From: JAGQRJ01 sp041402045
Lineage (GTDB): Bacteria; Planctomycetota; J058
Length of the DNA: 47,134 bases
Direction of reading: 5' to 3'
Assembly: GCA_041402045.1 (NCBI GenBank)
Contig: JAWKSZ010000068.1
Span: forward strand, 1 to 47,134
Made by a program: the position numbers and the translations under genes. Below, in pieces: positions 15,609-26,719 of the stretch. Numbering within the stretch: position 1 is the stretch's first letter; each line of letters starts with the position of its first letter. The notes below the pieces were generated by a model, which ran no database searches, had not been told where the DNA came from, and saw only the letters and a list, made by a program, of their open reading frames with translations.

Positions 15609-18454
15609 TCAGCGCAGCTCGAGCTCGAGCCGTCGCCCGCGGTAGGACATGCCCCCCCGCTCGACCTGGGCCGGGTCCCCCTCGAGCCAGGTGACCCCCG
15701 CCCCGACCTCCCGGTGGGCGGCCTGCCCCCGCGCCCGGAGGTTCGGGCCCTCGACCTCGATCCCCCCCTCCGCGGCGAGGGAGCGCACCGCGCGCCGCGC
15801 CAGCTCGGGGTCGGTCCGGCCCTGCAGCGCCTGGAGCTCGGTCGCCGCGGCGAGGTCCAGCTCCAGGGACAAGGCCTGACCCTGGGCGCGGTAGCGCTGG
15901 TCCGGGGGCGTGGGCCCCTTCCCCGGGAGCGCGAAGCGCGCGGACCAGCCGTCGGCGAGCTCGGCGCGCACGCCGCCCTCGGCCAGGCTCAGGCGCCCGC
16001 GCGCCGCCTCGAGCTCGACCTCCCCCAGGGCCAGGGTCACAGGACCGCTGGGCAGGGTGAGCTCGCGCCCCTGCCCGTGGAGCCGGGGCGCGTCGAGGCG
16101 CAGCGCGACCTCGCCGTCGCTGCGCACCCGGACGCCCTCGGCGCCGCCGGCGGACCAGGCCCACAGCGGCGGGAGCTCGAAGCCCGGGAAGGCGGAGTAG
16201 AGCACCGCGTGCAGCCAGGCGGCGCGAGCGCGGGTCGTGCCCAGGCGCGAGGGTCGCGCCCTGACGTCGGCGGCGCGCCCTCGAGCACGGGCGCCCGGGC
16301 CCCCAGCCACACCAGCGGCTGCTCGCCCAGGAGCGTCCACCACGCGAGGAGCTCCTCGGCCTCGAGCCGCCGCGTGCCGACGCTCAGCCCGCCGCGGGTC
16401 AGCCGCGCGATCCGGGTCTCGGCGTCGTAGTCCAGGCGCTCGCCCCGGAGCTCGGCCTGCTGGCGCTCGTCCCGCACCTGGCGCGTGGCCGTTCCCCGCA
16501 CGTCGCCCTCGAGCTCGAGGCGCTCGACGAAGGGCGGGGGGACGAAGGGCAGGCCATGGTCGCGCAGCCAGCGCCGGGTGGCGGGACCCGAGCCCCAGCG
16601 CGCGGGGTCCCGGGCGAGCTCCGCGCGGGCCTCCCGCGCGGCGACGCTCCAGGCGCCGCGGGGGTCGGTCCCCGCGAGCGCGGCGCCGCCGGACGCCCGC
16701 AGGCGGCGGTCCCGCAGCTCGATCCGCGCGGCGCTCAGGTGCCGCGGCTCGGGGCCGCCGCGCCCGACCCGCGCGTCGCCGCGCAGCTCGGCCTCCTCCA
16801 CCGTCCGCGCGAGGCGCACCAGGGGGTCCGCCTCCCCCGCCAGCCCGGCCGGGTCGAGCCGGGCGAAGAGGTCCTGCGCGCGGAGCTCGAAGGGCGCCGG
16901 GGCGTCGCTCGTGACCGCGGCGACCGCGAGGTCGACCGCGCGCCCCGTGAGCAGGCCCCGGTCGCCGTCGCGCCGGTAGTCGAGCCGCCCTGCGCGCCCG
17001 CGGGTCGCTCCCCAGGCCAGCTCCTGGAGCCCGCTCAGCGCGGCCCCGCGCACGTCCTGGGGCTGGAGGCTCCCCAGGGCCGCGACGTCCACGGCGAGCC
17101 GCAGCTCGCCCTGCTCCAGCCGCGCGCGCAGCGGCGCCCCCTGGGCGAGGTCCGCGGCGAGCTCGAGCTCCGCGCCGCCGCTCAGGCGCAGGGTGCGCTC
17201 GGCCGGGTCCTGCTCCAGCTCGACCCGCCCCGCGCGCAGGCGCGAGGGGCCCGCGCCGAGGGTGGCGGGCGCGCCGTGCAGCGCCGCGCGCTCCAGGCGC
17301 TGCGGCCCGTCGCCGGCGACCAGCTCCAGGCGCTCCCCGGAGAACGGCCAGCGCCGCGGGAGCGCGGCGGAGGTGGCTGGGGCGACGGCCTCGCCCCGGA
17401 CGTCGCCCTCCGCCGTGAGCTCGAGCCCTCGCCCGAAGCGGGCCACGATCCGCGGCGCCTCGACCCAGCTCCCTTGGGTCGCCTCGACCCGCACCGGCGC
17501 CCCCTCGGCGAGCCAGCCGTCGTCCACCCGCCGCACCCGGGCGGCCCGGGCGCCGCCCCCGTCCGCCGAGACCGCGACGTCGCCCTCGAGGGCTCCGTCC
17601 ACCAGGAGGTAGCTGGCGCTGCCGAGCGGCGCCGCGGGCGCCACCTGGACCGCCCCCCCCCGGCCACCGGTCGCCGCCGCGGCGACGCTCGGCAGCCGGG
17701 CCCAGCGCGCGCGTCCGACCGCGCAGCGCAGGCGCCGCGCGCCCCAGCGGCCGTCGAGGGCCTCGGCGTCGAGGCTCAGCCACCCCGGGGCGGCGACGGT
17801 CCCGCCGGAGGCGACGAGGGTCAGCCCGGCGGCGGTCCCCTCGACCTCGGCGCCAGCGGGGTCGCGACCGCGCACGCGCACCGGCCCCGTGAGCACCAGC
17901 CGCGCGACCTCGGCGTCCGGCGCGCGCTCGAGCGGGACCCCGTCGGCGTCGTCCACGGCGCGCACGAGGGTCGCCCGCCCGGCAGCGGCCTCGAGCACGA
18001 GCTCCCCCGCCCGCACCGCGACCCCGCCCTCGAGGTCCACGACCACGTCGCGGATCTCGCTCACGCCCCCCGGCAACCAGGCCAGGCCCTGGGGGTCCGT
18101 GGCCGAGATCCGCGCGCGCTCGGCCTCGAGGCGCAGGGCGACCTCGCCCTGCTGGTAGAGCACGAGCTCCGGCTCGCTGCAGGCCCCCGCGCTGAAGCTC
18201 TCGGCGACGGCCTGTCGTCCGGCGAAGCGCCAGGCGAGCTCGCCCTGGGGGTCGCGCTGCTCGGCGAAGAACGCGGCGTCGAACCCGGGCGGGGTCAGGT
18301 TCGGGCCCTCGCTCACGTCGATCTCGGGGGCGCCGCCGATCCGCAGCCAGGGCAGCTCGAGCCGCCCCCCGGCGACGCCGAACACCCCGACCCCCACCGC
18401 GCCCAGGGCGAGGGCCAGGGTCGTGTAGCGCAGGCCGCGGACGAGGGGACTCAC
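15609..18454 (-). CDS. Very large LptC/OstA-like periplasmic protein (frameshift near 16260)
   Basis: About 948 residues after restoring one frame. The GTG at 18454 is chosen because it begins just before the single N-terminal membrane helix (TTLALALGAVGVGVFGVAGG); upstream codons lack coding character. The periplasmic part is entirely beta-rich, with repeated strand pairs such as GERLDYDAETRIARL and SGGAELELAADLAQG, the pattern of LptC/LptA (OstA) beta-jellyroll bridge proteins that carry lipopolysaccharide. Usual LptC is about 190 residues, so this would be several units fused. The frame changes near 16260, within a GC-rich stretch; the C-terminal part continues the same strand pattern to the stop at 15609. 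An AsmA-type role in lipid transfer is an alternative. Confidence 0.65.
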
Positions 18455-18548
18455 GCGGACACCATAGCGCGGGGCCCCGTCGAGGCTGTCAAGGGGTGTC
18501 AACCCACGGGCCTCTGGACGGGGAGGAGCGCAAGTCACTGTCGCCGCG

Positions 18549-18554
18549 TATGAT
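18549..18554 (+). promoter_or_regulatory. -10 TATGAT for the prkA operon
   Basis: TATGAT lies 21 nt before the GTG at 18576, with ACAGGAGGA as ribosome site. No -35 of the usual type is 17 bp upstream, so an activator or alternative sigma factor may be needed. Two TGTCAA words (18487 and 18497) lie further upstream. Confidence 0.45.
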
Positions 18555-18575
18555 GACCTCGCTACAGGAGGACCG

Positions 18576-20614
<2,039 letters not shown>

Positions 20615-20658
20615 GCTCCGTCGCCCGGTAGATTCGAACAGGACCCAGGGAGGCGAGG

Positions 20659-21777
20659 TTGAGCACCAACAAGATCGGCCGCGATCACTCGCGCTTCAAG
20701 CAGATCGTGCGCGGCAAGATCAAGAAGGAGCTGCGCCGCTACATCACCCGCGGCGAGCTCGTCGGGCGCAAGGGCAAGAAGACCGTCTCGATCCCCCTGC
20801 CCCAGATCCAAATGCCCCGCTTCCGCTACGGCAGCCAGCAGCAGGGCGGGGTCGGCCAGGGCGAAGGCGAGCTCGGCCAGCCGCTGAACCAGCCCGGGCA
20901 GAAGCAGCCCGGCGCGGGTCAGGGCGAGGCCGGGGAGGACGAGGGCCAGCACGTGCTGGAGGTCGACGTCGACATCTCCGAGCTGGCCCAGATCCTGGGC
21001 GAAGAGCTCGAGCTCCCGCGGATCGAGCCCAAGGGCAAGAAGTCCCTGGCCACCGAGAAGGACGTCTACTCCGGGATCCACCGCTCGGGCCCCGAGAGCC
21101 TGCGGCACTTCAAGCGCACGTTCAAGGAGGCGCTGCTGCGCGAGATCGCGTCGGGGACCTACGACCCCGACGACCCCCTGGTGCTGCCCACCCGCGAGGA
21201 CAAGCGCTATCGCTCCTGGAAGACCAAGCGCGAGCCCGAGGCCAACGCGGTGATCATCTACATGATGGACGTGTCGGGCTCCATGGGGCACGAGCAGAAG
21301 GAGATCGTGCGCATCGAGAGCTTCTGGATCGACACCTGGCTGCGCAGCCAATACAAGAACATCGAGAGCCGCTACATCGTCCACGACGCCGCGGCGAAGG
21401 AGGTCGACCAGCACACCTTCTTCCACCTGCGCGAGAGCGGCGGGACGAAGATCTCGAGCGCCTACGAGCTCTGCGACCGGATCATCACCGAGAGCTTCCC
21501 CCCCGACGACTGGAACATCTACCCGTTCCACTTCTCCGACGGCGACAACTGGGGCGGCGACGACACCCGCAAGTGCCTCTCGCTGCTCGAGGAGCAGATC
21601 CTGCCCCGCTGCAACGTGTTCTGCTACGGGCAGGTCAAGAGCGCCTACGGCAGCGGCCAGTTCATAAAGGACCTGCGCGGCAAGTTCGAGGACGACGAGC
21701 GCATGATCCTGAGCGTGATCGGGAGCCGCGACGAGATCTACGACTCGATCAAAGAGTTCCTCGGCAAGGGGCGCTGA
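20659..21777 (+). CDS. yeaH: YeaH/YhbH family (DUF444) VWA protein
   Basis: 372 residues from TTG 20659 with GGGAGGCGAG upstream. A basic N-terminus (residues 1-45), a Gln/Gly-rich linker (58-98), and a von Willebrand A-type domain with metal-site motif DVSGS (204-208) are seen. This is the usual partner of PrkA/YeaG; the complex is stress-related, and its exact target is not settled. A TAGATT at 20629-20634 could be an internal -10. It lies 44 bp after prkA and 3 bp before spoVR. Confidence 0.93.
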   Translation: MSTNKIGRDHSRFKQIVRGKIKKELRRYITRGELVGRKGKKTVSIPLPQIQMPRFRYGSQQQGGVGQGEGELGQPLNQPGQKQPGAGQGEAGEDEGQHVLEVDVDISELAQILGEELELPRIEPKGKKSLATEKDVYSGIHRSGPESLRHFKRTFKEALLREIASGTYDPDDPLVLPTREDKRYRSWKTKREPEANAVIIYMMDVSGSMGHEQKEIVRIESFWIDTWLRSQYKNIESRYIVHDAAAKEVDQHTFFHLRESGGTKISSAYELCDRIITESFPPDDWNIYPFHFSDGDNWGGDDTRKCLSLLEEQILPRCNVFCYGQVKSAYGSGQFIKDLRGKFEDDERMILSVIGSRDEIYDSIKEFLGKGR

Positions 21778-21780
21778 GCC

Positions 21781-23274
21781 ATGGCCTATCAAATGTCGCG
21801 CCGGCTCCCCGCCGACCTCGAGCGCGAGATCCACAAGATCCTCGAGTACTCCCGAGGCTACGGCCTCGACTTCTGGGACATCAGCTTCGAGCTCCTCGAC
21901 CACGACGAGCTGAACGAGGTCGCGGCCTACGGCGGGTTCCCTACGCGCTACCCCCACTGGCGCTGGGGCATGGACTACGAGCAGCTCTCCACCAGCTACG
22001 CCTGGGGCCTGTCCAAGATCTACGAGCTCGTGATCAACAACGACCCCTGCTACGCCTACCTCATGAAGTCCAACTCCATGACCGACCAGAAGCTGGTCGT
22101 GGCGCACGTGACGGGGCACGCGGACTTCTTCAAGAACAACGCCTGGTTCTCCAAGACCAACCGCAAGATGGTCGACCAAATGGCCAACCACGGGACCCGG
22201 GTCCGGCGCTACGCCGAGCGCTACGGCCACGACACCGTGGAGCGGTTCATCGACGCCTGCCTGTCCCTCGAGAACCTGATCGACATGCACAGCGCCTACA
22301 TCCGCCGGCGCCGCGCCGAGCCCGCCCCCGACGCCGAGGAGTCGCGTCCGGTGCCGCGGAAGCTGCGGGCCAAGGAGTACATGGACCGCTACGTCAACCC
22401 GCCGGAGTTCCTCGAGGAGCAGCAGCGCAAGCTGGAGAAGCAGATCGAGCGCAGCAAGGACTTCCCCGAGAACCCCGAGCAGGACGTGCTCCTGTTCCTG
22501 CTCGAGCACGCGCCGCTGGACCGCTGGCAGCGCGACGTGCTGGGCATGATCCGCGAGGAGGCCTACTACTTCGCCCCCCAGGCCATGACCAAGATCATGA
22601 ACGAGGGCTGGGCGTCGTACTGGCACTCCACGCTCATGACCGAGAAGATCCTCACCGACGCCGAGGTCGTGGACTACGCCGACCGGCACTCGGGCACCAT
22701 GGGCACCAGCCCCGGGCGCCTGAACCCCTACAAGCTCGGGATCGAGCTGTTCCGCGACATCGAGGAGCGCTGGAACAAGGGCAAGTTCGGCAAGGACTAC
22801 GAGGCCTGCGACGACATGCGCGTGCGCCGCGAGTGGAACACCCACGCCAACAAGGGCCGCGAGAAGATCTTCGAGGTGCGCAAGATCTACAACGACGTGA
22901 CCTTCGTGGACACGTTCCTGACCCCCGAGTTCGCCGCCGAGCAGAAGATGTTCACCTTCGAGTACTCCCCGCAAATGGGCGAGTACGTGATCGCCAGCCG
23001 CGAGTTCGAGAAGATCAAGCGCAAGCTGCTCGACCAGCTCACGAACTGGGGCAACCCGGTGATCTTCGTGACCAGCGGCAACTACGAGAACCGGGGCGAG
23101 CTCTACCTGCGCCACCGCCACGACGGCCAGGACCTGCGCCTGGACCACGCGCAAGAGACGCTCAAGAACCTGCAGCTGCTCTGGTCGCGCCCGGTGCACA
23201 TCGAGACCGAGGTCGAGAAGCGACCCAAGCTGCTGAGCTTCGACGGGAAGAAGCACTCGGAGAAGTCCCTCTGA
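21781..23274 (+). CDS. spoVR: SpoVR/YcgB family protein
   Basis: 497 residues from ATG, 3 nt after yeaH. It is full length for the family. Conserved stretches include LDFWDISFELLDHDELNEVA, YPHWRWGMDYEQL, HVTGHADFFKNN, and the C-terminal EKRPKLLSFDGKKHSEKSL. SpoVR affects spore cortex formation in Bacillus, and its relatives (YcgB) sit with yeaG/yeaH in Gram-negatives. The molecular activity is unknown. The His-rich motif near the N-terminus may bind a metal (inference). Confidence 0.95.
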   Translation: MAYQMSRRLPADLEREIHKILEYSRGYGLDFWDISFELLDHDELNEVAAYGGFPTRYPHWRWGMDYEQLSTSYAWGLSKIYELVINNDPCYAYLMKSNSMTDQKLVVAHVTGHADFFKNNAWFSKTNRKMVDQMANHGTRVRRYAERYGHDTVERFIDACLSLENLIDMHSAYIRRRRAEPAPDAEESRPVPRKLRAKEYMDRYVNPPEFLEEQQRKLEKQIERSKDFPENPEQDVLLFLLEHAPLDRWQRDVLGMIREEAYYFAPQAMTKIMNEGWASYWHSTLMTEKILTDAEVVDYADRHSGTMGTSPGRLNPYKLGIELFRDIEERWNKGKFGKDYEACDDMRVRREWNTHANKGREKIFEVRKIYNDVTFVDTFLTPEFAAEQKMFTFEYSPQMGEYVIASREFEKIKRKLLDQLTNWGNPVIFVTSGNYENRGELYLRHRHDGQDLRLDHAQETLKNLQLLWSRPVHIETEVEKRPKLLSFDGKKHSEKSL

Positions 23275-23302
23275 GCGCCGCGGACGGAGCGTCGGCTCGG
23301 GG

Positions 23303-24355
23303 GTGAGCGCAGCGGCGGGAGCGGACGAGGACCCCGACCCGCGCGGCGACACCGCGCGCTACGGGAGCGCGCGCGCCCGGCGCCCACCGCCCCGCAGCGG
23401 CGAGAGCGAGGGGGAGGAGCTGGAGCGGCTCTACCGCCAGATCGCGGACCTCGACCGCGAGAACCAGCACCTGCTGCGGATCCTGCAGCAGGCCGGCGAC
23501 GTGATCATCACCACCGACCTCGAGGGCAAGGTCACCGGGTTCAACGAGGCCGCCGAGTCGCTGCTGGGCTACACCGCCGACGAGATCGGCGGCCGCCCGG
23601 CCACCGACTTCTACGCGCGGAAGGCGCAGCGCAAGGAGCTGCTCCAGCGCCTGGCCCAGGACCCCATGGGTGTGGTGCGCGACGACGTCAAGGTCCGCAC
23701 CAAGACTGGGAAGACGCGCTGGCTGGGGATCAGCCTCTCCTACCTGCGCGACGCCGAGGGCCAGGCCATGGGCACCGTGGCGGTGAGCAAGGACGTCACC
23801 AAGCGCCGCGAGCTCGAGGACACCCTGCGCCGGCTCTCGATCACCGACGCGCTCACCGGGCTCTACAACCAGAGCCACTTCTTCCACCGCCTGGAGGTGG
23901 AGAAGGAGCGCGCGCTGCGCCTGGAGCACGGGCTGAGCCTGCTCCTGTTCGACCTCGACGGGTTCAAGCCGCTCAACGACACCAAGGGCCACCTCGAGGG
24001 CGACCAGGCCCTGCGCGCGATCGGGCGGATCCTGTTCGACTCGATCCGCAAGGAGGTCGACTCCGCCTTCCGCTACGGCGGCGACGAGTTCACGGTCCTG
24101 CTCCCGGGCGCCGACGTGCGCCAGGCCCTGGCCTTCGCCGAGCGGGTGCGCGCGACGATCGAGGCCGCGTCGCTCCACGGCGTGCGCGCGAGCCTGGGCC
24201 TGGCGGAGTTCGAGCCCCACACCCGCGGCCTGAACATGCTCGAGGGCGCGGACGCGTCCATGTACATGGCCAAGAAGGCCGGCGGCAACCGCATCGCCTA
24301 CTTCGACCCTGACCTCGGCAAACCCGTCCTCGCACCCCCAGGAGCGACCGCATGA
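23303..24355 (+). CDS. PAS-GGDEF diguanylate cyclase
   Basis: 350 residues from GTG 23303. A short coiled coil (about 38-62) leads to a PAS domain (about 62-170, DVIITTDLEGKVTGFNEAAE) and a GGDEF domain (about 175-340). The catalytic motif GGDEF (259-263) and the substrate loop DLDGFKPLND are intact, so it should make c-di-GMP. The inhibitory I-site that is normally RxxD reads KEVD (250-253), with the Arg moved one residue earlier, so product inhibition may be weakened. No membrane segment is present. The gene follows spoVR by 28 bp and overlaps the next gene by ATGA, which places c-di-GMP production inside the prkA-yeaH-spoVR unit. Confidence 0.93.
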   Translation: MSAAAGADEDPDPRGDTARYGSARARRPPPRSGESEGEELERLYRQIADLDRENQHLLRILQQAGDVIITTDLEGKVTGFNEAAESLLGYTADEIGGRPATDFYARKAQRKELLQRLAQDPMGVVRDDVKVRTKTGKTRWLGISLSYLRDAEGQAMGTVAVSKDVTKRRELEDTLRRLSITDALTGLYNQSHFFHRLEVEKERALRLEHGLSLLLFDLDGFKPLNDTKGHLEGDQALRAIGRILFDSIRKEVDSAFRYGGDEFTVLLPGADVRQALAFAERVRATIEAASLHGVRASLGLAEFEPHTRGLNMLEGADASMYMAKKAGGNRIAYFDPDLGKPVLAPPGATA

Positions 24356-24783
24356 ACCCCAGCTATCCCCCCGCCGCTCAGCTCTGGCAGCGCTGGTATC
24401 AGGAGATGTGGATCGGCGAGGACGAGGACGCGATCGATCGCATGATCGCCGCCGACGCGCCGCTGCACTTCCCGGGCGACGCGCGCCTGACCCGCCCCGA
24501 GCTCAAGGCCTGGTGCCGCGCGTTCCTCGAGCGCTGGGACGTGATCGGGGCCAAGGTCCTCGACCCGATCGTCCAGGGCGACTGGGTCAGCGTGCGCACG
24601 GAGCTCACGATCCGCGAACGCTCCAGCGGACGCGAGGTCACCGTCGACGGCCAACAGCGCGCGATCGTGCGCGACGGCATGTTCCGCGAGGTGTGGGACT
24701 GCTGGAGCTGGGCCGACGCCATGGAGCGCCTGGGCAGCCTGCCCCAGGAGACGGTCGCGCACTTCCTCGTCCCGCCCGTCTGA
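24352..24783 (+). CDS. SnoaL-like (NTF2-fold) small protein
   Basis: 143 residues, ATG overlapping the previous stop. The pattern fits the SnoaL/NTF2 cone: a helical start (LWQRWYQEMWIGEDEDAID), PLHFPGD, a helix ending CRAFLERW, then beta strands and a WDCWSW segment. Such small proteins are often ligand-binding or non-enzymatic partners of a neighbour. Here it may sense a signal for the GGDEF protein, but this is inferred from position only. It is the last gene of the operon. Confidence 0.75.
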   Translation: MNPSYPPAAQLWQRWYQEMWIGEDEDAIDRMIAADAPLHFPGDARLTRPELKAWCRAFLERWDVIGAKVLDPIVQGDWVSVRTELTIRERSSGREVTVDGQQRAIVRDGMFREVWDCWSWADAMERLGSLPQETVAHFLVPPV

Positions 24784-24801
24784 GCGCGGGCGCGCCGACG
24801 A

Positions 24802-24841
24802 AGCGTTCAACCGCCAAGGCCGCCAAGGCCGCCAAGGTTCA
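24802..24841 (+). repeat. Short GCCAAG-rich repeat, single arm
   Basis: GTTCAACCGCCAAGGCCGCC followed by further CGCCAAGG units matches one arm of the inverted-repeat element at 41051-41213. No second arm was seen nearby, so this is a solo copy. Confidence 0.6.
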
Positions 24842-24905
24842 GCGGAACAGAGCGCGCCGACCGAGTGTCCCAGGCGCCGCGGGATTCCCCTCAGGTCCGA
24901 GAGGT

Positions 24906-24976
24906 GGAGGGACGCACCTACCGGACGGGGACGAGCCAGACGAGCCCCGCCCCTATACGGGTGCGAGCGTCCCTCC
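24906..24976. repeat. 71-bp element with inverted ends
   Basis: It begins GGAGGGACGC and ends GCGTCCCTCC, a perfect 10-bp terminal inverted repeat. The inner part contains GCCCCGCCCCTA, a word also found in the 45980 repeat. No coding capacity. It looks like a small dispersed intergenic element. Confidence 0.5.
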
Positions 24977-25042
24977 GCAGGGGAGCTCCGCACGGTCGAA
25001 TCCCACGTTGGTGGGGCACGCGAGCCGCTAGGCGTGAGCGAT

Positions 25043-25480
25043 ACGGCCCCAGAGCCCGACGTCGAGTCGGTCGGTTCCAGGGAGCCCCTCCTCAGGAGCC
25101 GCGCCGGACGCCCGGCGAGCGGCGAAGCCTCGAGCGCGCAACGCGCGCGAAACGGCCCCAGAGCCCGACGTCGAGTCGGTCGGTTCCAGGGAGCCCCTCC
25201 CCAGGAGCCGCGCCGGACGCCCGGCGAGCGGCGCAGCCGCTGCGCGCGCAACGCGCGCGAAACGGCCCCAGAGCCCGACGTCGAGTCGGTCGGTTCCAGG
25301 AGCCCCTCCTCAGGAGCCGCGCCGGACGCCCGGCGAGCGGCGCAGCCGCGCGAGCGCGCAACGCGCGCGAAACGGCCCCAGAGCCCGACGTCGAGTCGGT
25401 CGGTTCCAGGGAGCCCCTCCCCAGGAGCCGCGAGGGACGCCCGGCGAGCGGCGAAGCCGCGAAGCGCGCAGCAGCGCGAA
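25043..25480 (+). repeat. Four tandem copies of a 110-bp repeat
   Basis: Copies begin with ACGGCCCCAGAGCCCGACG at 25043, 25152, 25262 and 25372 (spacing 109, 110, 110). Each contains CCCGACGTCGAGTCGG and CCGGACGCCCGGCGAGCGG. Differences between copies are mostly at unit ends and in single bases. All frames are open because of the composition, but no ribosome site or conserved protein is seen, so this is non-coding. Confidence 0.85.
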
Positions 25481-25553
25481 GCGCTGCGAGCCCTTGGGGG
25501 TGAGCCCGAGGGGCTTTGCCCCGAGGGCGAGGGGGTCTGGGACAGACCCCCAT
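25440..25553 (-). repeat. Dispersed hairpin-rich repeat, copy 2
   Basis: The reverse complement matches 7737-7850: GGGGTCTGTCCCAGACCCC at one end and GGGGCAAAGCCCC inside. It joins directly to the 110-bp array. The remaining stretch 25554-25690 holds only short direct repeats such as GACGTAGG/GACGTGGG and no gene. Confidence 0.7.
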
Positions 25554-25690
25554 AAACTCGGCGCTCGCGTCGTGGGTCCTCGGCTACGCGGAGGACGACG
25601 ACGGAGCGCCGGTGGGGGACGTCAGGACGTGGGTCTTCGGAGGAAGGTAGGTCGGAAGACGACGGCCGGACGTAGGTGCGGTGGGTGGCC

Positions 25691-25915
25691 TCAGGCGGGG
25701 CGAGGCCCGGTGGCCTCGAAGGCCCACGCCTGGAGCGCGGGGCCGAGGCTGACCTGGGCGGCCAGGACCGGGTCCTGGACCGCCAGCGCGTCGAGGCGCG
25801 CGCTGAGGGTGCGCGCCGCGGAGGTCAGCTCCAGGCGCTCGGCGGGGTTCAGGGCGTATCCCTGCGCGTCGCGCTCGAGCAGACGGCGCACGCGGGCCAT
25901 GCTGAACTTCGTCAC
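25691..25915 (-). CDS. Small helical protein of the mraZ operon
   Basis: 74 residues from GTG 25915, overlapping the stop of the preceding gene as GTGA; an internal ATG (residue 6) is the alternative start. It is helical and Arg/Ala-rich (MARVRRLLERDAQGYALN, then ELTSAARTLSARLDALAVQD), without a membrane segment. It is not rsmH or ftsL, the usual followers of mraZ. No family was recognised. Confidence 0.5.
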   Translation of the reverse strand: MTKFSMARVRRLLERDAQGYALNPAERLELTSAARTLSARLDALAVQDPVLAAQVSLGPALQAWAFEATGPRPA

Positions 25916-26129
25916 GCGATCGCCGCGCCCTCGGTCAGGGCGGTCCCGCGACGCAGGCGGCGCAGGCGGTCGCTCTTGGTGCTGACCGACGCCGCGTGGC
26001 TGGTGCGGTTGCGGTAGACCAGGTTCCCGGTGGCGAACATCTTGAGAATGCTGCGCATCAACTGCTCGATCTTCTCGCCTCCTGGCGGGATTGCTCGTAA
26101 CGGACGCTGCTCCAGTCGCGGTGCTCCAT
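25912..26129 (-). CDS. Small basic protein of the mraZ operon (frameshift near 26077)
   Basis: About 72 residues from ATG 26129 (ribosome site AGAGGAA). The first 17 residues (MEHRDWSSVRYEQSRQE) have good codon use, which then turns to AGA-rich codons. Adding one G at the GAGGCGAG run near 26077 continues into GEKIEQLMRSILKMFATG and a basic C-terminus. Without the shift there would be a 23-residue peptide coupled by TGATG to a 48-residue protein. Codon use supports the frameshift version. It may bind nucleic acid, judging from charge alone. Confidence 0.45.
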
Positions 26130-26187
26130 GGGTCGATTCCTCTGCTTGCCTGCTGCCTCGTAGATTCCCCAGTCAGTCCCCAACGCC

Positions 26188-26671
26188 TCAGCCGAAGAGC
26201 TGCTGCGCCAACAGGTGGAAGTCTTCGCCGCCCTCGGGTTCCAGCTCGCCGGGGGCCCACACCTCGGCGTGGTCGCCGCACCCCACGAACACCACCTCGC
26301 GCTCGATCCCGGCCAGCTGGCACTGCTCCTCGCCGAGGGTGATCCGCCCTTGCTTGTCCGGTGCGACGGGGGTCGCAGACATGCGGATCCGACGTAGGTA
26401 GCTGCGGATCGCCTTGCTCCCGATACCAAGCGCTTGGGTGCGCATGGCCTCGAGCTTGCTGAGCGCGGCGTCGAAGCTGGCCTGGGGGTAGAGCGCCGGC
26501 AGTGTCCCCTCCGAGCTGGCGGCAGAGCACGTAGCTCTCCTCCCCCAGCGCCGAGTGGACCGCTTCCCGGAACAGCTTGGGAATCGCAACCCGCCGCTTG
26601 CCGTCGAGCGCGTGCTTGTGCGAGCCCAGCAGATTGAACTGCGACTCCCCTTCACGCTCGGGTTGGCTCAC
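26188..26671 (-). CDS. mraZ: MraZ transcriptional regulator (frameshift near 26516)
   Basis: About 161 residues after restoring one frame, from the GTG at 26671. The two SpoVT/AbrB-like halves of MraZ are seen: the first with FNLLGSHKHALDGKRRVAIP, the second with SATPVAPDKQGRITLGEEQ. These are the DxKGR-type DNA-binding loops (LDGKRR and PDKQGR). A G too many near 26516 (CTCGGAGG) breaks the frame between them. MraZ forms rings that bind direct TGGG repeats with 10-bp spacing, usually at its own promoter in the division cluster; here such repeats are immediately upstream but rsmH, ftsL and ftsI are absent. Confidence 0.9.
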
Positions 26672-26682
26672 GGTTGACTCCG

Positions 26683-26712
26683 AATCCCCACTGATCCCCA
26701 CTGAGCACCACT
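26683..26712 (-). promoter_or_regulatory. Three MraZ-type operator repeats upstream of mraZ
   Basis: On the minus strand AGTGGTGCTC, AGTGGGGATC and AGTGGGGATT follow one another without gaps, giving an exact 10-bp period and ending 11 nt before the mraZ start. Known MraZ operators consist of three TGGGN words separated by 5 nt. The first copy is the weaker one. The position implies autoregulation. Confidence 0.75.
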
Positions 26713-26719
26713 CTACTCC

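Noticed and set aside
18487..18502. Paired TTGACA words on the minus strand as promoter of the LptC-like gene
   Set aside because: The nearest -10-like word (TATGGT) is 20 bp away, too far for a standard promoter; it was left unannotated.
24990..25035. tRNA-like T-loop (GGTCGAATCCC)
   Set aside because: No matching acceptor stem, anticodon stem or full cloverleaf could be drawn.
25034..25555. Arg/Pro-rich repeat protein across the 110-bp array
   Set aside because: All frames are open because of base composition; there is no ribosome site, and the frame is not kept between units of 109 and 110 bp.
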